Origin: CBDANO01 sp965197665
GTDB lineage: Bacteria; Chloroflexota; Dehalococcoidia; Lucifugimonadales; UBA3495
Assembly: GCA_965197665.1 (NCBI GenBank)
Contig: CBDANO010000003.1
Coordinates: 248,001-312,000 of the forward strand
Length of the DNA: 64,000 nucleotides
Reading direction: 5' to 3'
The notes under the pieces were generated by a model. That model saw only the letters and a list, made by a program, of their open reading frames with translations. It made no database searches and was not told where the DNA came from. Of this stretch, positions 8,202-17,349 are shown in pieces. Made by a program: the position numbers and the translations under genes. Within the stretch, counting starts at the first letter, position 1, and every line of letters starts with the position of its first letter.

Positions 8202-9332
8202 ATGAGTAACGGACCGGTGATTTCTTCGGATTCCCACGTTTTCGAACCCCCTGATCTGTGGACCAAGCGCATAGACGCCGCTTTCCGGGACCGGGCCCCG
8301 CGGATGGAGCGGGTGGGAGACGCGGACTATCTGATAGCCGACGGCCAGCAAATAGGGGCCGGAATCGGGTTGATTTCCAACGCGGGAGTCAGGTTCGAGG
8401 CGCCGGAGAGTATCTCCGTTCACGGCCGGTTCGAGGACGTCCACGTCGGCGGCTATGACCCGAACCAGCACATCAAGGATATGAAAATCGACGGCGTATC
8501 CGGCGAAATCCTCTACCCGTCTCAGGGCTTGTTCTACTTCAAAATCGCGGACTCGGCGCTGATGTCGGCGGTGTTCAGGACCTACAACGACTGGTTGGCC
8601 GAGTTTTGCCAGACTAACCCCAAGCAATTGAAAGGCATAGCCATGATAAACCTGGATGACGTTAGCGACGGCGTCCGGGAGTTGGAAAGGTGCGCCAAGA
8701 AGGGGTTGGCCGGGGCGATGATCGCCGAGTACCCGCATGAGGAGCAGCGCTACGACAGCCCGGAATACGAAAGCTTTTGGGCGGCGGCCCAAGACCTCAA
8801 TATGCCCTTGAGTTTGCACACGGCTACGCGGCGGGAGGGAAGGGGCCGCGGCGCCGAAGCGGATGACATAAAAGACGCCAGCAGCCGCGCCACCAAGGTA
8901 TTCTATCCGGCCCTGTCCTTGTGCGACATGATCTTTTCAGGGGTATTCGAGCGCTACCCGGCCCTCAAGGTGGCCATCGTAGAGTTCGAACTCTCGTGGG
9001 CCCCCTACCTGCTGACCTCGATGGACTACACCTACCTCGAGCGAAACGAAGAAGCGTCCCACCGGTTCAAGAACGACCTTCTTCCCAGCGACTTCTTCCA
9101 CCGTAACGTCTACTTGAGCTTTCAAGAGGATGAGATCGGCATCAGGCTGCGGGACGTTATCGGGGTGGACAACATGATGTGGGGATCGGACTATCCCCAC
9201 GCCGAGTCCACCTTCCCCAAGTCCCGGGAGATCTTGGACCAGATTCTGGAGGGGGTCCCCGAGGATGAGCGGGACAAGATCGTGGGCGGAAACGCGGCCA
9301 AGCTCTACGATTTCGACATGGCCCGTGTGTAG
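8202..9332 (+). CDS. Amidohydrolase_2 family (TIM-barrel metal hydrolase/decarboxylase)
   Basis: A 376-residue protein of the ACMSD-like Amidohydrolase_2 family. The N-terminal SSDSHVFEPPDLW is the family metal-binding start (here DSH rather than HxH). The body contains NDWLAEFC, and the C-terminal MWGSDYPHAEST carries the conserved Asp. Family members decarboxylate or hydrolyse aromatic and related acids. The start at ATG 8202 aligns with the paralogue on the opposite strand (9390-10529); the frame opens 16 codons earlier but without a better start. The two paralogues are convergent. Confidence 0.85.
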   Translation: MSNGPVISSDSHVFEPPDLWTKRIDAAFRDRAPRMERVGDADYLIADGQQIGAGIGLISNAGVRFEAPESISVHGRFEDVHVGGYDPNQHIKDMKIDGVSGEILYPSQGLFYFKIADSALMSAVFRTYNDWLAEFCQTNPKQLKGIAMINLDDVSDGVRELERCAKKGLAGAMIAEYPHEEQRYDSPEYESFWAAAQDLNMPLSLHTATRREGRGRGAEADDIKDASSRATKVFYPALSLCDMIFSGVFERYPALKVAIVEFELSWAPYLLTSMDYTYLERNEEASHRFKNDLLPSDFFHRNVYLSFQEDEIGIRLRDVIGVDNMMWGSDYPHAESTFPKSREILDQILEGVPEDERDKIVGGNAAKLYDFDMARV

Positions 9333-9389
9333 ATGCCCCGCCGCGCCGGGAGGGCTCTACGGGTCTTTCCACTCAGCTAGACCGGGGAT

Positions 9390-10529
9390 TTAGTTCAGAT
9401 TGAACACAGCGGCCGCGTTTTGGCCGACCACCTTTTCTTGGTCTTCCCTGGGAAGGGAGTCGATCAATCGGAACACGGCTGAATCGGCGTCCAAACCGAT
9501 GGACCGGATGTGAGGAAAGTCCGACCCCCACAGGACCTGGCTCGAGCCGACGTAGGGGATAGCGAACCCGGCCGCGGTGTCATCGATGAAACCGTGCCAG
9601 ATGCGAGTCTTCATGTAGTCCCGGGCCGGCATACGCAGCCTGGGCGTGTGCATCCGCGGGGCAACGTCCTCGATCTGGTCCAAGCGGGCCATGAAGCCGG
9701 GTATCCAGGACATTTCAAACTCGCTGCAAATTACGGTCAGCTTGGGAAATCGCTCCAATATGCCGCCAAAGATGAAGTCGTTGGCCAGCACCCCCTGAAT
9801 TTCGTTCATCATTTCCACCCATAAGCCCGGGTTCTCCCCGTATTCCTCGGACGTTTGGGTCGAAGCCAAGATCAGCGGGTCCAGGGTCCTGCCGGTAAGA
9901 ATGTGCAGGGTGATGGAAACCCCGGCGTCGCTGGCGGCGGCCCAAAACCGGTCGTACACCGGGTCCCGGTAAGGGGGGCAACCGTGGGGCGCCTGGCAGT
10001 TGATCATGGTACCCATCAGGCCCTTCTTTGCCGTCCGCTCCAACTCTTTAACCGCCCAGTCCACGTCGTTCATCTGGATGGTGCTGACGCCGATCAAGCG
10101 TCGGGGATCGTGGGACACGAACTCGGCAAGCCAGTCGTTATAAACCTCGGAGCAAGCCAGCACCGCTTCGGCGTCGGGGTTCCGCATGATGCCGAGCAAA
10201 CGGGTGGGGTTGAGGACTTCGGCTTCGATGCCGGCCTCTTGTTGGAACCGCACTCTGACGGCGGGATCGTAGCCGCAGGCCTCCATGCCCTTTTCTTCGG
10301 CCTCGACCATAGCCGCCTCGGTCTCCGGGTTGTTCTGCCTCAGGGCGCTCACCGGGGCGCCCTGGTAGCCGGAGTAGAAGTAGTCTCCCTTCTCCCCTTG
10401 GTACTCGTCCAAACGCCTTGGGGTGCGGTCGCCAAGCTTGGATTCCAAGGCGTTCCACCACAGGTCCAAGGGTTCCATGACGTGGGAGTCCGCGGAAATG
10501 ATCCTTTGAAAATTCTCTAGGGCAGCCAT
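9390..10529 (-). CDS. Amidohydrolase_2 family paralogue
   Basis: A 379-residue paralogue of the protein at 8202-9332. It has the same landmarks: ISADSHVMEPLDLW at the N-terminus, YNDWLAEFV in the middle and VLWGSDFPHIRS near the C-terminus, followed by VVGQNAAAVFNLN. It is expected to be a metal-dependent hydrolase or decarboxylase in the cytosol, with unknown substrate. A GGGAGAAGAG stretch lies just upstream of the ATG. The convergent arrangement with its paralogue, 57 bases apart, suggests an old inverted duplication. Confidence 0.85.
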   Translation of the reverse strand: MAALENFQRIISADSHVMEPLDLWWNALESKLGDRTPRRLDEYQGEKGDYFYSGYQGAPVSALRQNNPETEAAMVEAEEKGMEACGYDPAVRVRFQQEAGIEAEVLNPTRLLGIMRNPDAEAVLACSEVYNDWLAEFVSHDPRRLIGVSTIQMNDVDWAVKELERTAKKGLMGTMINCQAPHGCPPYRDPVYDRFWAAASDAGVSITLHILTGRTLDPLILASTQTSEEYGENPGLWVEMMNEIQGVLANDFIFGGILERFPKLTVICSEFEMSWIPGFMARLDQIEDVAPRMHTPRLRMPARDYMKTRIWHGFIDDTAAGFAIPYVGSSQVLWGSDFPHIRSIGLDADSAVFRLIDSLPREDQEKVVGQNAAAVFNLN

Positions 10530-10714
10530 CGCTCTCTTCTCCCTTCGACGACGTATGTAAGTCCTGGGATCATGAGGCCAGTGTGAATTTCTATCACTGT
10601 AATCCCGGCAAGGCCCCCGGTCAACTGTTCGCCGGCAAAATACCTAACCCCATTGGCAAGTTTCTTGCGGCCTGTCCAAGCGCAACGCGAGGGTTGCCCC
10701 AGCCCGGAAAGACG

Positions 10715-10752
10715 GAGGGTGATTGGCCCGCCGCGGCGGGCCAATCACCCTC
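10715..10752. repeat. Perfect 38-bp palindrome
   Basis: The 19-base arm GAGGGTGATTGGCCCGCCG is followed directly by its exact reverse complement, with no loop. It lies in the 428-base region 10530-10957 between two minus-strand genes, in which I see no other feature. It could act in RNA as a hairpin terminator of the nitroreductase-side transcript, or be a palindromic repeat element. Confidence 0.85.
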
Positions 10753-10957
10753 TTACTCTCTCATTGAAGCCGGAACACATCGAGAGACGACGTCATTGCG
10801 CTGGCAGTGCTATTTCCAAGCTGAAAGACTTGCACAGGGGTTAACTATGCAACCAGAACCCTTCGACGAAAATCCGGCATGGCTTGCGCTCTTCCCAGAG
10901 CGAGGCAAGGGCCGGCTCCACGCCGCGTGGAAATCGCGCTGACCTGCGGGTTTGCGC

Positions 10958-11581
10958 CTATGGAGAGGCGTTCCCCCAGCGTTCGTAGGAGCAAACTTCG
11001 GACAGGGGCTTACGTTGGACCGGGCCAAAACTGCCCCGGGGATAGCCCAAGGGCAGGCAGTAGACCATTTGAGCGGAATCGGGAATGCCCAGCAACCGGT
11101 GCACTCGCTCCTCTACCTGGGGGTGAAGTGTGGTGATGGTGCCGCCGACGCCCAGAGCCCGGGCGGCGAGGAGGAGGTTTTGGGCCGCAGGAATGACCGA
11201 GGCGATGGAGGCGGCCCCCCTGCCGGTGGCGCATAGAAGGACGATGACCGGGGCTTGGCCGATTTGTTCGGCCAAGCGCATGGCAGACCGGCGGGTGTTC
11301 TTGCCCGGGGGAATGTCCTCCGGGCCGTTGATGCCCTCGTCCCGCCGCTTGGCCCACCAAGCCTCCCGGTACAGGGGGGCGAACTGGGCCCGCAGCTCCG
11401 GGTCTCGGATTACCAGAAAGCGCCAGGGTTGGAAGTTGCCGCCGTTGGGGGCGCGGATGGCCGCCTCCAGAAGGTCTTGGAGAACGGAATCGGGTATGGG
11501 CTCCGGCCTGAAGCGGCGGATGGCCCGCTGGCTGAAGACGGCCTCTCCCAAGGGCATGGACAAACGGCTTTCCGTGGTCAT
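10958..11581 (-). CDS. Nitroreductase-family FMN oxidoreductase
   Basis: A 207-residue nitroreductase-fold protein. The N-terminal SQRAIRRFRPEPIP segment is the FMN-phosphate binding start of the family, followed by APNGGNFQPWRFLVI, and the C-terminal half has PAAQNLLLAARALGVGG and LPLGYPRG. These enzymes reduce nitro groups, quinones or enones with NAD(P)H. GGAGGAATC lies eight bases before the ATG. It sits downstream of the PAC2-family gene on the same strand with a 60-base gap, so they may be co-transcribed. Confidence 0.9.
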   Translation of the reverse strand: MTTESRLSMPLGEAVFSQRAIRRFRPEPIPDSVLQDLLEAAIRAPNGGNFQPWRFLVIRDPELRAQFAPLYREAWWAKRRDEGINGPEDIPPGKNTRRSAMRLAEQIGQAPVIVLLCATGRGAASIASVIPAAQNLLLAARALGVGGTITTLHPQVEERVHRLLGIPDSAQMVYCLPLGYPRGSFGPVQRKPLSEVCSYERWGNASP

Positions 11582-11641
11582 TCTGATTCCTCCACTGTCT
11601 GGTCGAAAGCTATGATCGAAAGCACCGTAACTCGGTCTTGC

Positions 11642-12577
11642 CTACTCCGGCATGTTGCGAAGAATGTCCTCCAAGGTCTGGTCCAAAGACGGGTCCAAGT
11701 CCACAGGGTCTTCGAAAGGGGTGTAGGTGTAGTCGGCGCGAGCGCCGTCGATTAGCTGCTTGGCTTCCGGGTTGGCGGAACTGATCTTATCCAGGCGCTC
11801 CTGCAGTTCCTTGGATTCGGTGTCTCCCAGGGTCCGGAGCTCGCTCAGGTCAACCTCCAGCTTGAATATAGCGTTCACCCTTCGCATGATGTCGTAGAAA
11901 GACCGGTGGTCCCTGGTGATCCCGACTTGCTCGTTGTTGGAGGTAACGAAGGGGAACATCGGGGCCATGGCCCCGATGCGGAACATCTGGACCTCGGGAT
12001 GGTCGAAGTGGGCCATGGTTACCAGGGCCATAGCGATAGTGGGGCCTCTCCTTCCTTCGCTGCCGTAGCTGGAGAACTGCATAGCATACCGGGCCAGGGT
12101 ATCCCGCATTTCCGGCCTGCTGTAGACGCAAGTGATCCTTCTTTCCATGTCGGGCGGGACCGGCCCGTTGACGCCCTCCACCGCGGCGGTCTGCTTGACG
12201 CCCAACTCGGCGATTGCTTGGAAGAAGGCGTCGGCGAATACATCCAGGCGGAACCAGGGTTCTTGGCCCCGGAATATGATCAGGCCGTTACCGGCGTCGT
12301 AGAAGTAGTTTTCCCGGTGCATCGGTTTGACGGGCAGCCCCTCTTCGTAGGCTGCCAGAGGCCGAAAGGTGTCGTGGGTGCCCGCAACTTGAAAGGGGTA
12401 GCACAGGTCGGAGACCGTGTCTCCCATGGCGCCGATCCTCTTCGCGCCCAGCTTATCGATCAAGTACCGGGGCAAGCCGCCGGAAATCCCGCCGCCGTCG
12501 GACCACTGCCGCCGCCATCCGGCGATCAAGTATTGGGCCGGGGGCTTTTCCTCGAAGGTCACCAACTCGTCAGCCAT
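11642..12577 (-). CDS. PAC2-family protein
   Basis: A 311-residue protein of the PAC2 (proteasome assembly chaperone 2-like) family: YLIAGW near the N-terminus, the GDTVSDLCYPF and RPLAAYEEG blocks, and the EGVNGPVPPDMERRITCVYS stretch. In bacteria the role of these proteins is unclear; the fold is purine-nucleoside-phosphorylase-like. The start at ATG 12577 is preceded by TAGGAGAG; the frame extends 54 codons further upstream without support. The C-terminus is acidic and ends with a short amphipathic segment. Confidence 0.75.
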   Translation of the reverse strand: MADELVTFEEKPPAQYLIAGWRRQWSDGGGISGGLPRYLIDKLGAKRIGAMGDTVSDLCYPFQVAGTHDTFRPLAAYEEGLPVKPMHRENYFYDAGNGLIIFRGQEPWFRLDVFADAFFQAIAELGVKQTAAVEGVNGPVPPDMERRITCVYSRPEMRDTLARYAMQFSSYGSEGRRGPTIAMALVTMAHFDHPEVQMFRIGAMAPMFPFVTSNNEQVGITRDHRSFYDIMRRVNAIFKLEVDLSELRTLGDTESKELQERLDKISSANPEAKQLIDGARADYTYTPFEDPVDLDPSLDQTLEDILRNMPE

Positions 12578-12825
12578 GTGAGGGTCTCTCCTACTTAATA
12601 TTAGTTTACCGTCATCACGCCCCACTGCCAACATCGGTTCCGGCGCGCCCCCTAATTCTAACAGTTCCGGCCCAAGGTCAAGCCTAGGGACGAGGTTCAC
12701 AGCGCCGGCCCAGGCATAACGCGGGGGACAGTCTCGCAATCTTGCCGCCGGACACTCGTCTCCGTAGGCGAGAGGATTAAGGCGAGAGCGACGGTTTCGT
12801 TAACCATCGGCCGGATGGGGTAGTG

Positions 12826-12831
12826 TATAAT
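12826..12831 (+). promoter_or_regulatory. Candidate -10 element before the repeat protein
   Basis: A perfect TATAAT lies 35 bases upstream of the ATG at 12866. No convincing -35 hexamer is seen at 16-18 bases (TTAACC is 20 bases away). If used, transcription begins near 12838, which excludes the earlier ATG at 12830. Confidence 0.35.
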
Positions 12832-12865
12832 GAACGCTGAACAATCTTTTGAGAAGGGGTGTGTC

Positions 12866-13702
12866 ATGCCGTTGGGGAGTTTTGGCAAAGGAATCAAAGA
12901 GGCTTTGTTGGCCTCCATAAAGGGAGCGGGAGACGTGGCCGGCGCGACTTTGGAGACCACGCGCCAGACTACGACCAAGGCCCTAGAAGGCATTAGGGAT
13001 GTCAGCAAAGAAGCTTCGAGCATCGCGGTGGATGGGGTCACCGGGGCGGTGCAAGCAGCCAGCGAAGTCGGGTCCAGCGTAGGCGGCGCGGCCAAGGGGG
13101 CCGTCATCGGCGTGGTGCTGGGAATCGGTGAAGTCACCACCGTAACCGTTGGTACGCTGAGCGATACGGTCCGCGCGGCGATCAAGGGCACCCAAGAGGT
13201 GGGTGGTGACGTTGCCGACGCCGGAATGGGCGCCGTCGAGGGGGCCTTGGTATCGGGGAAAAGCGTCGGCCTGACCCTTCAGGACTCGGTTACCAGCGTG
13301 GCCCGGGGCGCCATCGAGGGGACCAGTGAAATTGGAGGCGACCTAGCGGCTACGGCCAAGTCCGTCGTCCGAGGGGCGATTCACGGCACCCAAGAAATAG
13401 GAGAGGATACCTTGGTTGCTGTCCGCGGCAGCGCCGGGGAGCTGATCAAGAGCACGGCGGACGTCGGCGGCGACGTGGCCTCGGTAGCTCGGAATGCGGT
13501 GGAGGGAGCTATCGAAGGCGCCAAAGACATTGGCGTCTCGGCGGAGGATGCGGCGTCGGCTGCCGCAACCGGCGCCGTTGAGGCGGCAAGTCAAATCAGC
13601 GAATCGGCGGGAAGCGCCGCTCGAGACGCGGTTTCCGGCGTTATTTCGGGGGTTCGGGTGGTGGTCCAAGCCCCCTTTGGCGGTGAAGAAAAGAAAAGCT
13701 GA
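12866..13702 (+). CDS. Gly/Ala/Val-rich repeat protein of unknown function
   Basis: A 278-residue low-complexity protein with no Cys and few aromatics. Degenerate units of about 30-35 residues recur, each with a core such as ARGAIEGTSEIGGD, VRGAIHGTQEIGED or ARNAVEGAIEGAKDIG. The pattern of small residues with regular charges suggests amphipathic or glycine-zipper helices that could lie on a membrane or bind polymer granules, somewhat like phasins or LEA proteins. That is inference; I do not recognise a family. The central segment KGAVIGVVLGIGEVTTVTVG is the most hydrophobic. ATG 12866 is preceded by GAGAAGGGG. A hairpin follows the gene. Confidence 0.7.
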   Translation: MPLGSFGKGIKEALLASIKGAGDVAGATLETTRQTTTKALEGIRDVSKEASSIAVDGVTGAVQAASEVGSSVGGAAKGAVIGVVLGIGEVTTVTVGTLSDTVRAAIKGTQEVGGDVADAGMGAVEGALVSGKSVGLTLQDSVTSVARGAIEGTSEIGGDLAATAKSVVRGAIHGTQEIGEDTLVAVRGSAGELIKSTADVGGDVASVARNAVEGAIEGAKDIGVSAEDAASAAATGAVEAASQISESAGSAARDAVSGVISGVRVVVQAPFGGEEKKS

Positions 13703-13730
13703 CCGGACCGCCGGCCCGTGACTAGCCTAG

Positions 13731-13760
13731 AGGCGGCGAAAGCTGTAAGCTTCGCCGCCT
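13731..13760 (+). terminator. Hairpin terminator-like structure
   Basis: Arms AGGCGGCGAA(A)GCT and AGCTTCGCCGCCT form a strong stem with one bulge and a three-base loop, 28 bases after the stop of the repeat protein. The T-run is weak, so this may be only a transcript-end stabilising hairpin. Confidence 0.5.
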
Positions 13761-13868
13761 TGCGCGTTGTAACCGCCCTGGGTCCTGGCGCATTGCCCCT
13801 TCGGTTGTCGGGACTCGCGGCCGCGGTCCGCCCAACCCGGCCCCCTTCCAGGACTTCCTTCTAAACCG

Positions 13869-14852
13869 ATGCCTATCTCTCGATTTACATCCAGGCTGAG
13901 CCATGCCTCGGCGGTTTTTGGCCGGGGCGGCCGCAGACTTGGCGCGGAATTGCGGCAAACTCGCTTGGGCCGGAGCACCCCGATAAGGCTGGTCTATAGA
14001 GTAGTGCGGGAAATGGGAGAAGATGACGCTACTCATATGGCAGCCAGCGTGAGCTATTACGCCGTCCTTTCTTTGTTCCCTTTGATCCTGGCCCTGACGG
14101 CGATCGTGGGGTGGGTTGCCGGCTCTTCCGACCGGCAGGATGGACTGGTGGAATTCATAGTGGAGTACCTGCCCGGCTCGGAGCAGTTCGTGCGGGACAG
14201 CGTCCAAGGCGTCTACAGGTTTCGCGAGACCGTTGGGATCGTCGCGGTGCTTGGACTGATCTGGTCGGCCAGCGCGGTGTTCGGCTCCATAACCCGGGTG
14301 GTGAACCGGGCGTGGGACGTTGAACGGGACCCGCCGTTTTACAAGAACAAGCCGAGGCAACTGGCCATGGCCGCCGGGGTGGGCATCCTCTTTGCGCTTT
14401 CGGTTGGGGCTACCAGCTTGCTACAATGGGCGACTACGCTGGACCTCGGCAACCGGACGGTGAGCGACGTCCTGGGAGGGGAGGCATTCGCGGTGCTTCT
14501 CCGGCTGCCGAGCCTGCTCATAAGCTTCTCTATCTTCTTGGTCATATACAAATACTTGCCCAACACGAAAACTTACTGGCGTTACGTCTGGCCGGGGGCG
14601 GCCCTAGCGGCGGTACTATTCGAGGCGGGGAAGAGCGTCTTCCTGTGGTACCTGGGGAGCTACGCCCAGTTCGACCAGATCTACGGCAACGTCGCCTCGG
14701 TGATCATTTTGATGGTCTGGGCGTATTACTGCGCCTTTGTCCTGATCCTGGGCGCCGAGTTCGCGTGCGAGTACGGACGGATCAAGCTCGGTTTGCGGCG
14801 GGGAGGGAGGAGTCATGGATCGGGAGATGCTGCTGATGACACCGACTCGTGA
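13869..14852 (+). CDS. YihY/BrkB-family inner-membrane protein
   Basis: A 327-residue integral membrane protein with the YihY family layout: a basic N-terminus, ATHMAASVSYYAVLSLFPL as the first membrane segment, LGLIWSASAVFGSITRVVN, and further hydrophobic segments up to ASVIILMVWAYYCAFVLILG. About six membrane helices are visible, and the C-terminal tail is basic then acidic. Members have been called ribonuclease BN or virulence factor BrkB in older annotation, without a firm biochemical role. It is followed after about 100 bases by the Yip1-like gene on the same strand. Confidence 0.85.
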   Translation: MPISRFTSRLSHASAVFGRGGRRLGAELRQTRLGRSTPIRLVYRVVREMGEDDATHMAASVSYYAVLSLFPLILALTAIVGWVAGSSDRQDGLVEFIVEYLPGSEQFVRDSVQGVYRFRETVGIVAVLGLIWSASAVFGSITRVVNRAWDVERDPPFYKNKPRQLAMAAGVGILFALSVGATSLLQWATTLDLGNRTVSDVLGGEAFAVLLRLPSLLISFSIFLVIYKYLPNTKTYWRYVWPGAALAAVLFEAGKSVFLWYLGSYAQFDQIYGNVASVIILMVWAYYCAFVLILGAEFACEYGRIKLGLRRGGRSHGSGDAADDTDS

Positions 14853-14956
14853 CACCGGTCAATCCGGCTTGGCCGCCTCCTCCCTTGGCGGGCGGCTAGT
14901 GGGGCGAAGAACTGCTAATATACAAGAACCGCAAATATAACCTTGGAGGATAGGGA

Positions 14957-15472
14957 ATGATCCGGCGAATGATTGGAGCGGCGGGGCTAAAGTCCGATAT
15001 ATTCGAAGAGGTCGAAGCCGACAAGTCGGCCACTCTCCAAGCCGCGTTGGTCGTGGTCATAGTCGCCTTGGCGACGGGGATCGGAAGTATCGAGTCCGGG
15101 AGCACCGTGAAGGTATTGATCGCCGTCCTGGCCGCGGTGGGCGGGGCGCTGCTTAGCTGGGTGATTTGGGCCTGGATTACCTACTTCATAGGCACTACCA
15201 TTTTCCGGACTGAGCAAACCGAGGCGGACTGGGGCCAGTTGGCTAGAACCCTGGCCTTTGCCCAATCGCCTGGGGTCTTCAAGGTTTTCGGGGCCATACC
15301 CTACGTTGGGCCGGTGATCTTCTTCGTCGCGGCGGTCTGGCAGTTGGTGGCGATGGTCATCGCGATCCGGCAAGCCTTGGACTACACGTCAACCCTTCGC
15401 GCCGTGGGAGTAGCCCTCGTTGGATTCGCGGTTATGATTGCTATCAACGCTCTTTTGTATTGGCTGCTCTGA
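14957..15472 (+). CDS. Yip1-domain membrane protein
   Basis: A 171-residue protein with about five hydrophobic segments. The start MIRRMIGAAGLKSDIFEEVEADKSAT is followed by two adjacent membrane helices, then FRTEQTEADWGQLARTLAF, an AQSPGVF turn and GAIPYVGPVIFFVAAVWQL, which fits the Yip1 fold (DLART-like block then GxPxVGxxI). Function in bacteria is not established. GGAGGATAGGG precedes the ATG. Confidence 0.7.
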   Translation: MIRRMIGAAGLKSDIFEEVEADKSATLQAALVVVIVALATGIGSIESGSTVKVLIAVLAAVGGALLSWVIWAWITYFIGTTIFRTEQTEADWGQLARTLAFAQSPGVFKVFGAIPYVGPVIFFVAAVWQLVAMVIAIRQALDYTSTLRAVGVALVGFAVMIAINALLYWLL

Positions 15473-15613
15473 TTCGTCCAGGGGCATTTCCGGGGCAGCC
15501 GTATGACGGAAGAAGGCAAAGGACGCGGCGCTGTAATCGAGTATGAACAGGGGGCCGGATAGGAAGTTTGGACAGGGGCCGGACCCCGGGAAGCCGGTAT
15601 TCGGCGGCGGGGG

Positions 15614-16414
15614 CTAACCCGCCACCCTGTTTACAAACTCTCGCAGCGCCTCGTTGAACTCCAAGGGTTGTTCAAGCTGGTACAGGTGCCCAACTTGGGG
15701 AATGATCCGCAACTCGGCGCCGGGAATGCCCTCCGCCAACTCCTTGTTTGCCGCCACCGGCGTAGCCCGGTCCTCCTCACCGGCGATGATCAAGGTTGGG
15801 TTGCTAATTTCATTGAGGCGGTGGGTAATGTTCCAGTGGAAGACGCCTTCGGGGTCTTTTATGGAGGACATGTAGGCATGGCGGGGCAGATTATCTTCCA
15901 CCATGACGTGAGCCTTGCCGGTGTCCAAGAGTTCCCGGCGGTCCCGCATGCTCTTGCCGGAGAGGCAGAAGTCGATTAGCTGGCCGAAGTGCTCCTGGTA
16001 ATCGGCGCCCTCCAGCTCGGCCATCATTTCCGGGGGTATGTTCCTGGATTGGCCGGTGGCGCTGCTGAGGATTAGGTTGCCCAGGGACCTGTCCGGGTAG
16101 TCGAGGCTGAATTGCATAGCAATCATACCGCCGATGGAGTTGCCCACCAAGACGGCCCGGTCTATTCCGAGATGGTCCAGCACCGCGGCCAGGTCCTTCG
16201 CCATCTGGGGGATGGAGTAGCCCTGCTGCGGCTTTTCCGAGCGCCCGTGCCCCCGGTCGTCGATGACGACGCACTGATTAGTGCGGGCAAAAGAAAAGAT
16301 TTGGAAGTACCAGATGTACCCGTTGAAGGAAAATGGGTGAAGGAAAACGATGGGCGTTCCTTGCCCGTAGGTCTCGTAGTAGATATTGACCCCGTCGCTA
16401 TTGACGTACGGCAT
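15614..16414 (-). CDS. Alpha/beta hydrolase (enol-lactonase-like)
   Basis: A 266-residue alpha/beta-hydrolase. The oxyanion HPF region follows PIVFLHPFSFNG, the nucleophile elbow is GNSIGG, the acid is the Asp in GEEDRATP and the His is in VGHLYQLEQP. Overall it looks like 3-oxoadipate enol-lactonase or other small esterases, but the substrate is open. It follows the DUF1028 gene on the same strand with about 90 bases between them. Confidence 0.85.
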   Translation of the reverse strand: MPYVNSDGVNIYYETYGQGTPIVFLHPFSFNGYIWYFQIFSFARTNQCVVIDDRGHGRSEKPQQGYSIPQMAKDLAAVLDHLGIDRAVLVGNSIGGMIAMQFSLDYPDRSLGNLILSSATGQSRNIPPEMMAELEGADYQEHFGQLIDFCLSGKSMRDRRELLDTGKAHVMVEDNLPRHAYMSSIKDPEGVFHWNITHRLNEISNPTLIIAGEEDRATPVAANKELAEGIPGAELRIIPQVGHLYQLEQPLEFNEALREFVNRVAG

Positions 16415-16504
16415 AGTCTTTCCCCTTTATGATGTGCGGCGCTCCAAATGGTCTTTCGCTGTTGATGCTAAGCAGTTGATGATAAGCAGCGGCCCGAGGG
16501 CCGA

Positions 16505-17224
16505 TTACGCCTCGAGCTTTTGGGCCGCGAGCCATTCCGCTTGGGTGGGAGTATTTCCCGGGTCCTTGGGGCGCAGTTCGTAGTAGTAGGGCGCCATAGG
16601 CCGGTACACTTCGTACACCCGCCGCAACTCCCCCACGGGCTCACCATGGGCGTCCACCCTCAAGTCCATCCAAGGGTAGGACTCTTGGTGATAGACGATC
16701 AAGGCTGAGGAGCGCTGCCCTTCCAGTTGTCCGCCGGCGTCGCGCCCGGCTTCTATGCACCGCAGCAACCGCTCCTCCAACTCTTCCGATGCCGACGACT
16801 CGAAATCTTGGGCCATAGCGTCGATGACTTGGCCACCGGAAAGCTTGTTGCCCATGGCGATGTACTGGGGGCCGGTCCGGTGGCCCGCCCAGTCCCAGGT
16901 CTTGGGCCCGGTGTGCACGGCGATTTCGCCCTTGGCGTCTACTATCCCAATTTGCCGGTAGTCGATGTATTGGTCGTAGTCCTGTATTCCTTTCAGGGCC
17001 TCACCCGCCGAAGCGCCGCCCTCCAGAATGCGCATTCCCACGGGCCGGAGCCTCGGGTCTGCCAGGGCCTGGCTGGAGAGGACACCCACTCCCGCGGCGA
17101 TGGAGGGGCAATAGCCGCCCACTCCCAGAGAATAGGTGGCGATGCCAATGCCAATGGCGCCGCTGCGGGGGCACCTGGCCAAAATCGTGAAGGTGTTTCG
17201 CTGTACGCCAATGCGGGGGCCCAT
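16505..17224 (-). CDS. DUF1028 family protein (Ntn-hydrolase-like)
   Basis: A 239-residue DUF1028 protein. The N-terminal NTFTILARCPRSGAIGIGIA, the GPKTWDWAGH segment and the AMGNKLSGGQVIDAMAQ block are characteristic. The family is thought to have an N-terminal-nucleophile hydrolase fold; the conserved Thr of NTFTI would be the nucleophile if the first residues are processed. No function is established. AAGGAGGAG precedes the ATG. The region immediately upstream contains a 15-base tandem duplication and a dispersed palindromic repeat. Confidence 0.85.
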   Translation of the reverse strand: MGPRIGVQRNTFTILARCPRSGAIGIGIATYSLGVGGYCPSIAAGVGVLSSQALADPRLRPVGMRILEGGASAGEALKGIQDYDQYIDYRQIGIVDAKGEIAVHTGPKTWDWAGHRTGPQYIAMGNKLSGGQVIDAMAQDFESSASEELEERLLRCIEAGRDAGGQLEGQRSSALIVYHQESYPWMDLRVDAHGEPVGELRRVYEVYRPMAPYYYELRPKDPGNTPTQAEWLAAQKLEA

Positions 17225-17265
17225 GAATTTCTCCTCCTTCGGTCTGATGACGGCAACATTCTATC

Positions 17266-17295
17266 AGAAGCAAGTCCGGCAGAAGCAAGTCCGGC
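17266..17295. repeat. 15-bp tandem duplication
   Basis: AGAAGCAAGTCCGGC occurs twice in direct succession (17266-17280 and 17281-17295), upstream of the DUF1028 gene. Confidence 0.9.
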
Positions 17296-17349
17296 CCGCC
17301 GGGGAGAGGGAAGAAGGGGTATTTGGATTCTCGCGGTATTCCCCGGGGG

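Noticed and set aside
13722..14360. Minus-strand open frame opposite YihY
   Set aside because: Low-complexity Arg/Pro-rich translation, overlapping a clear membrane-protein gene on the other strand.
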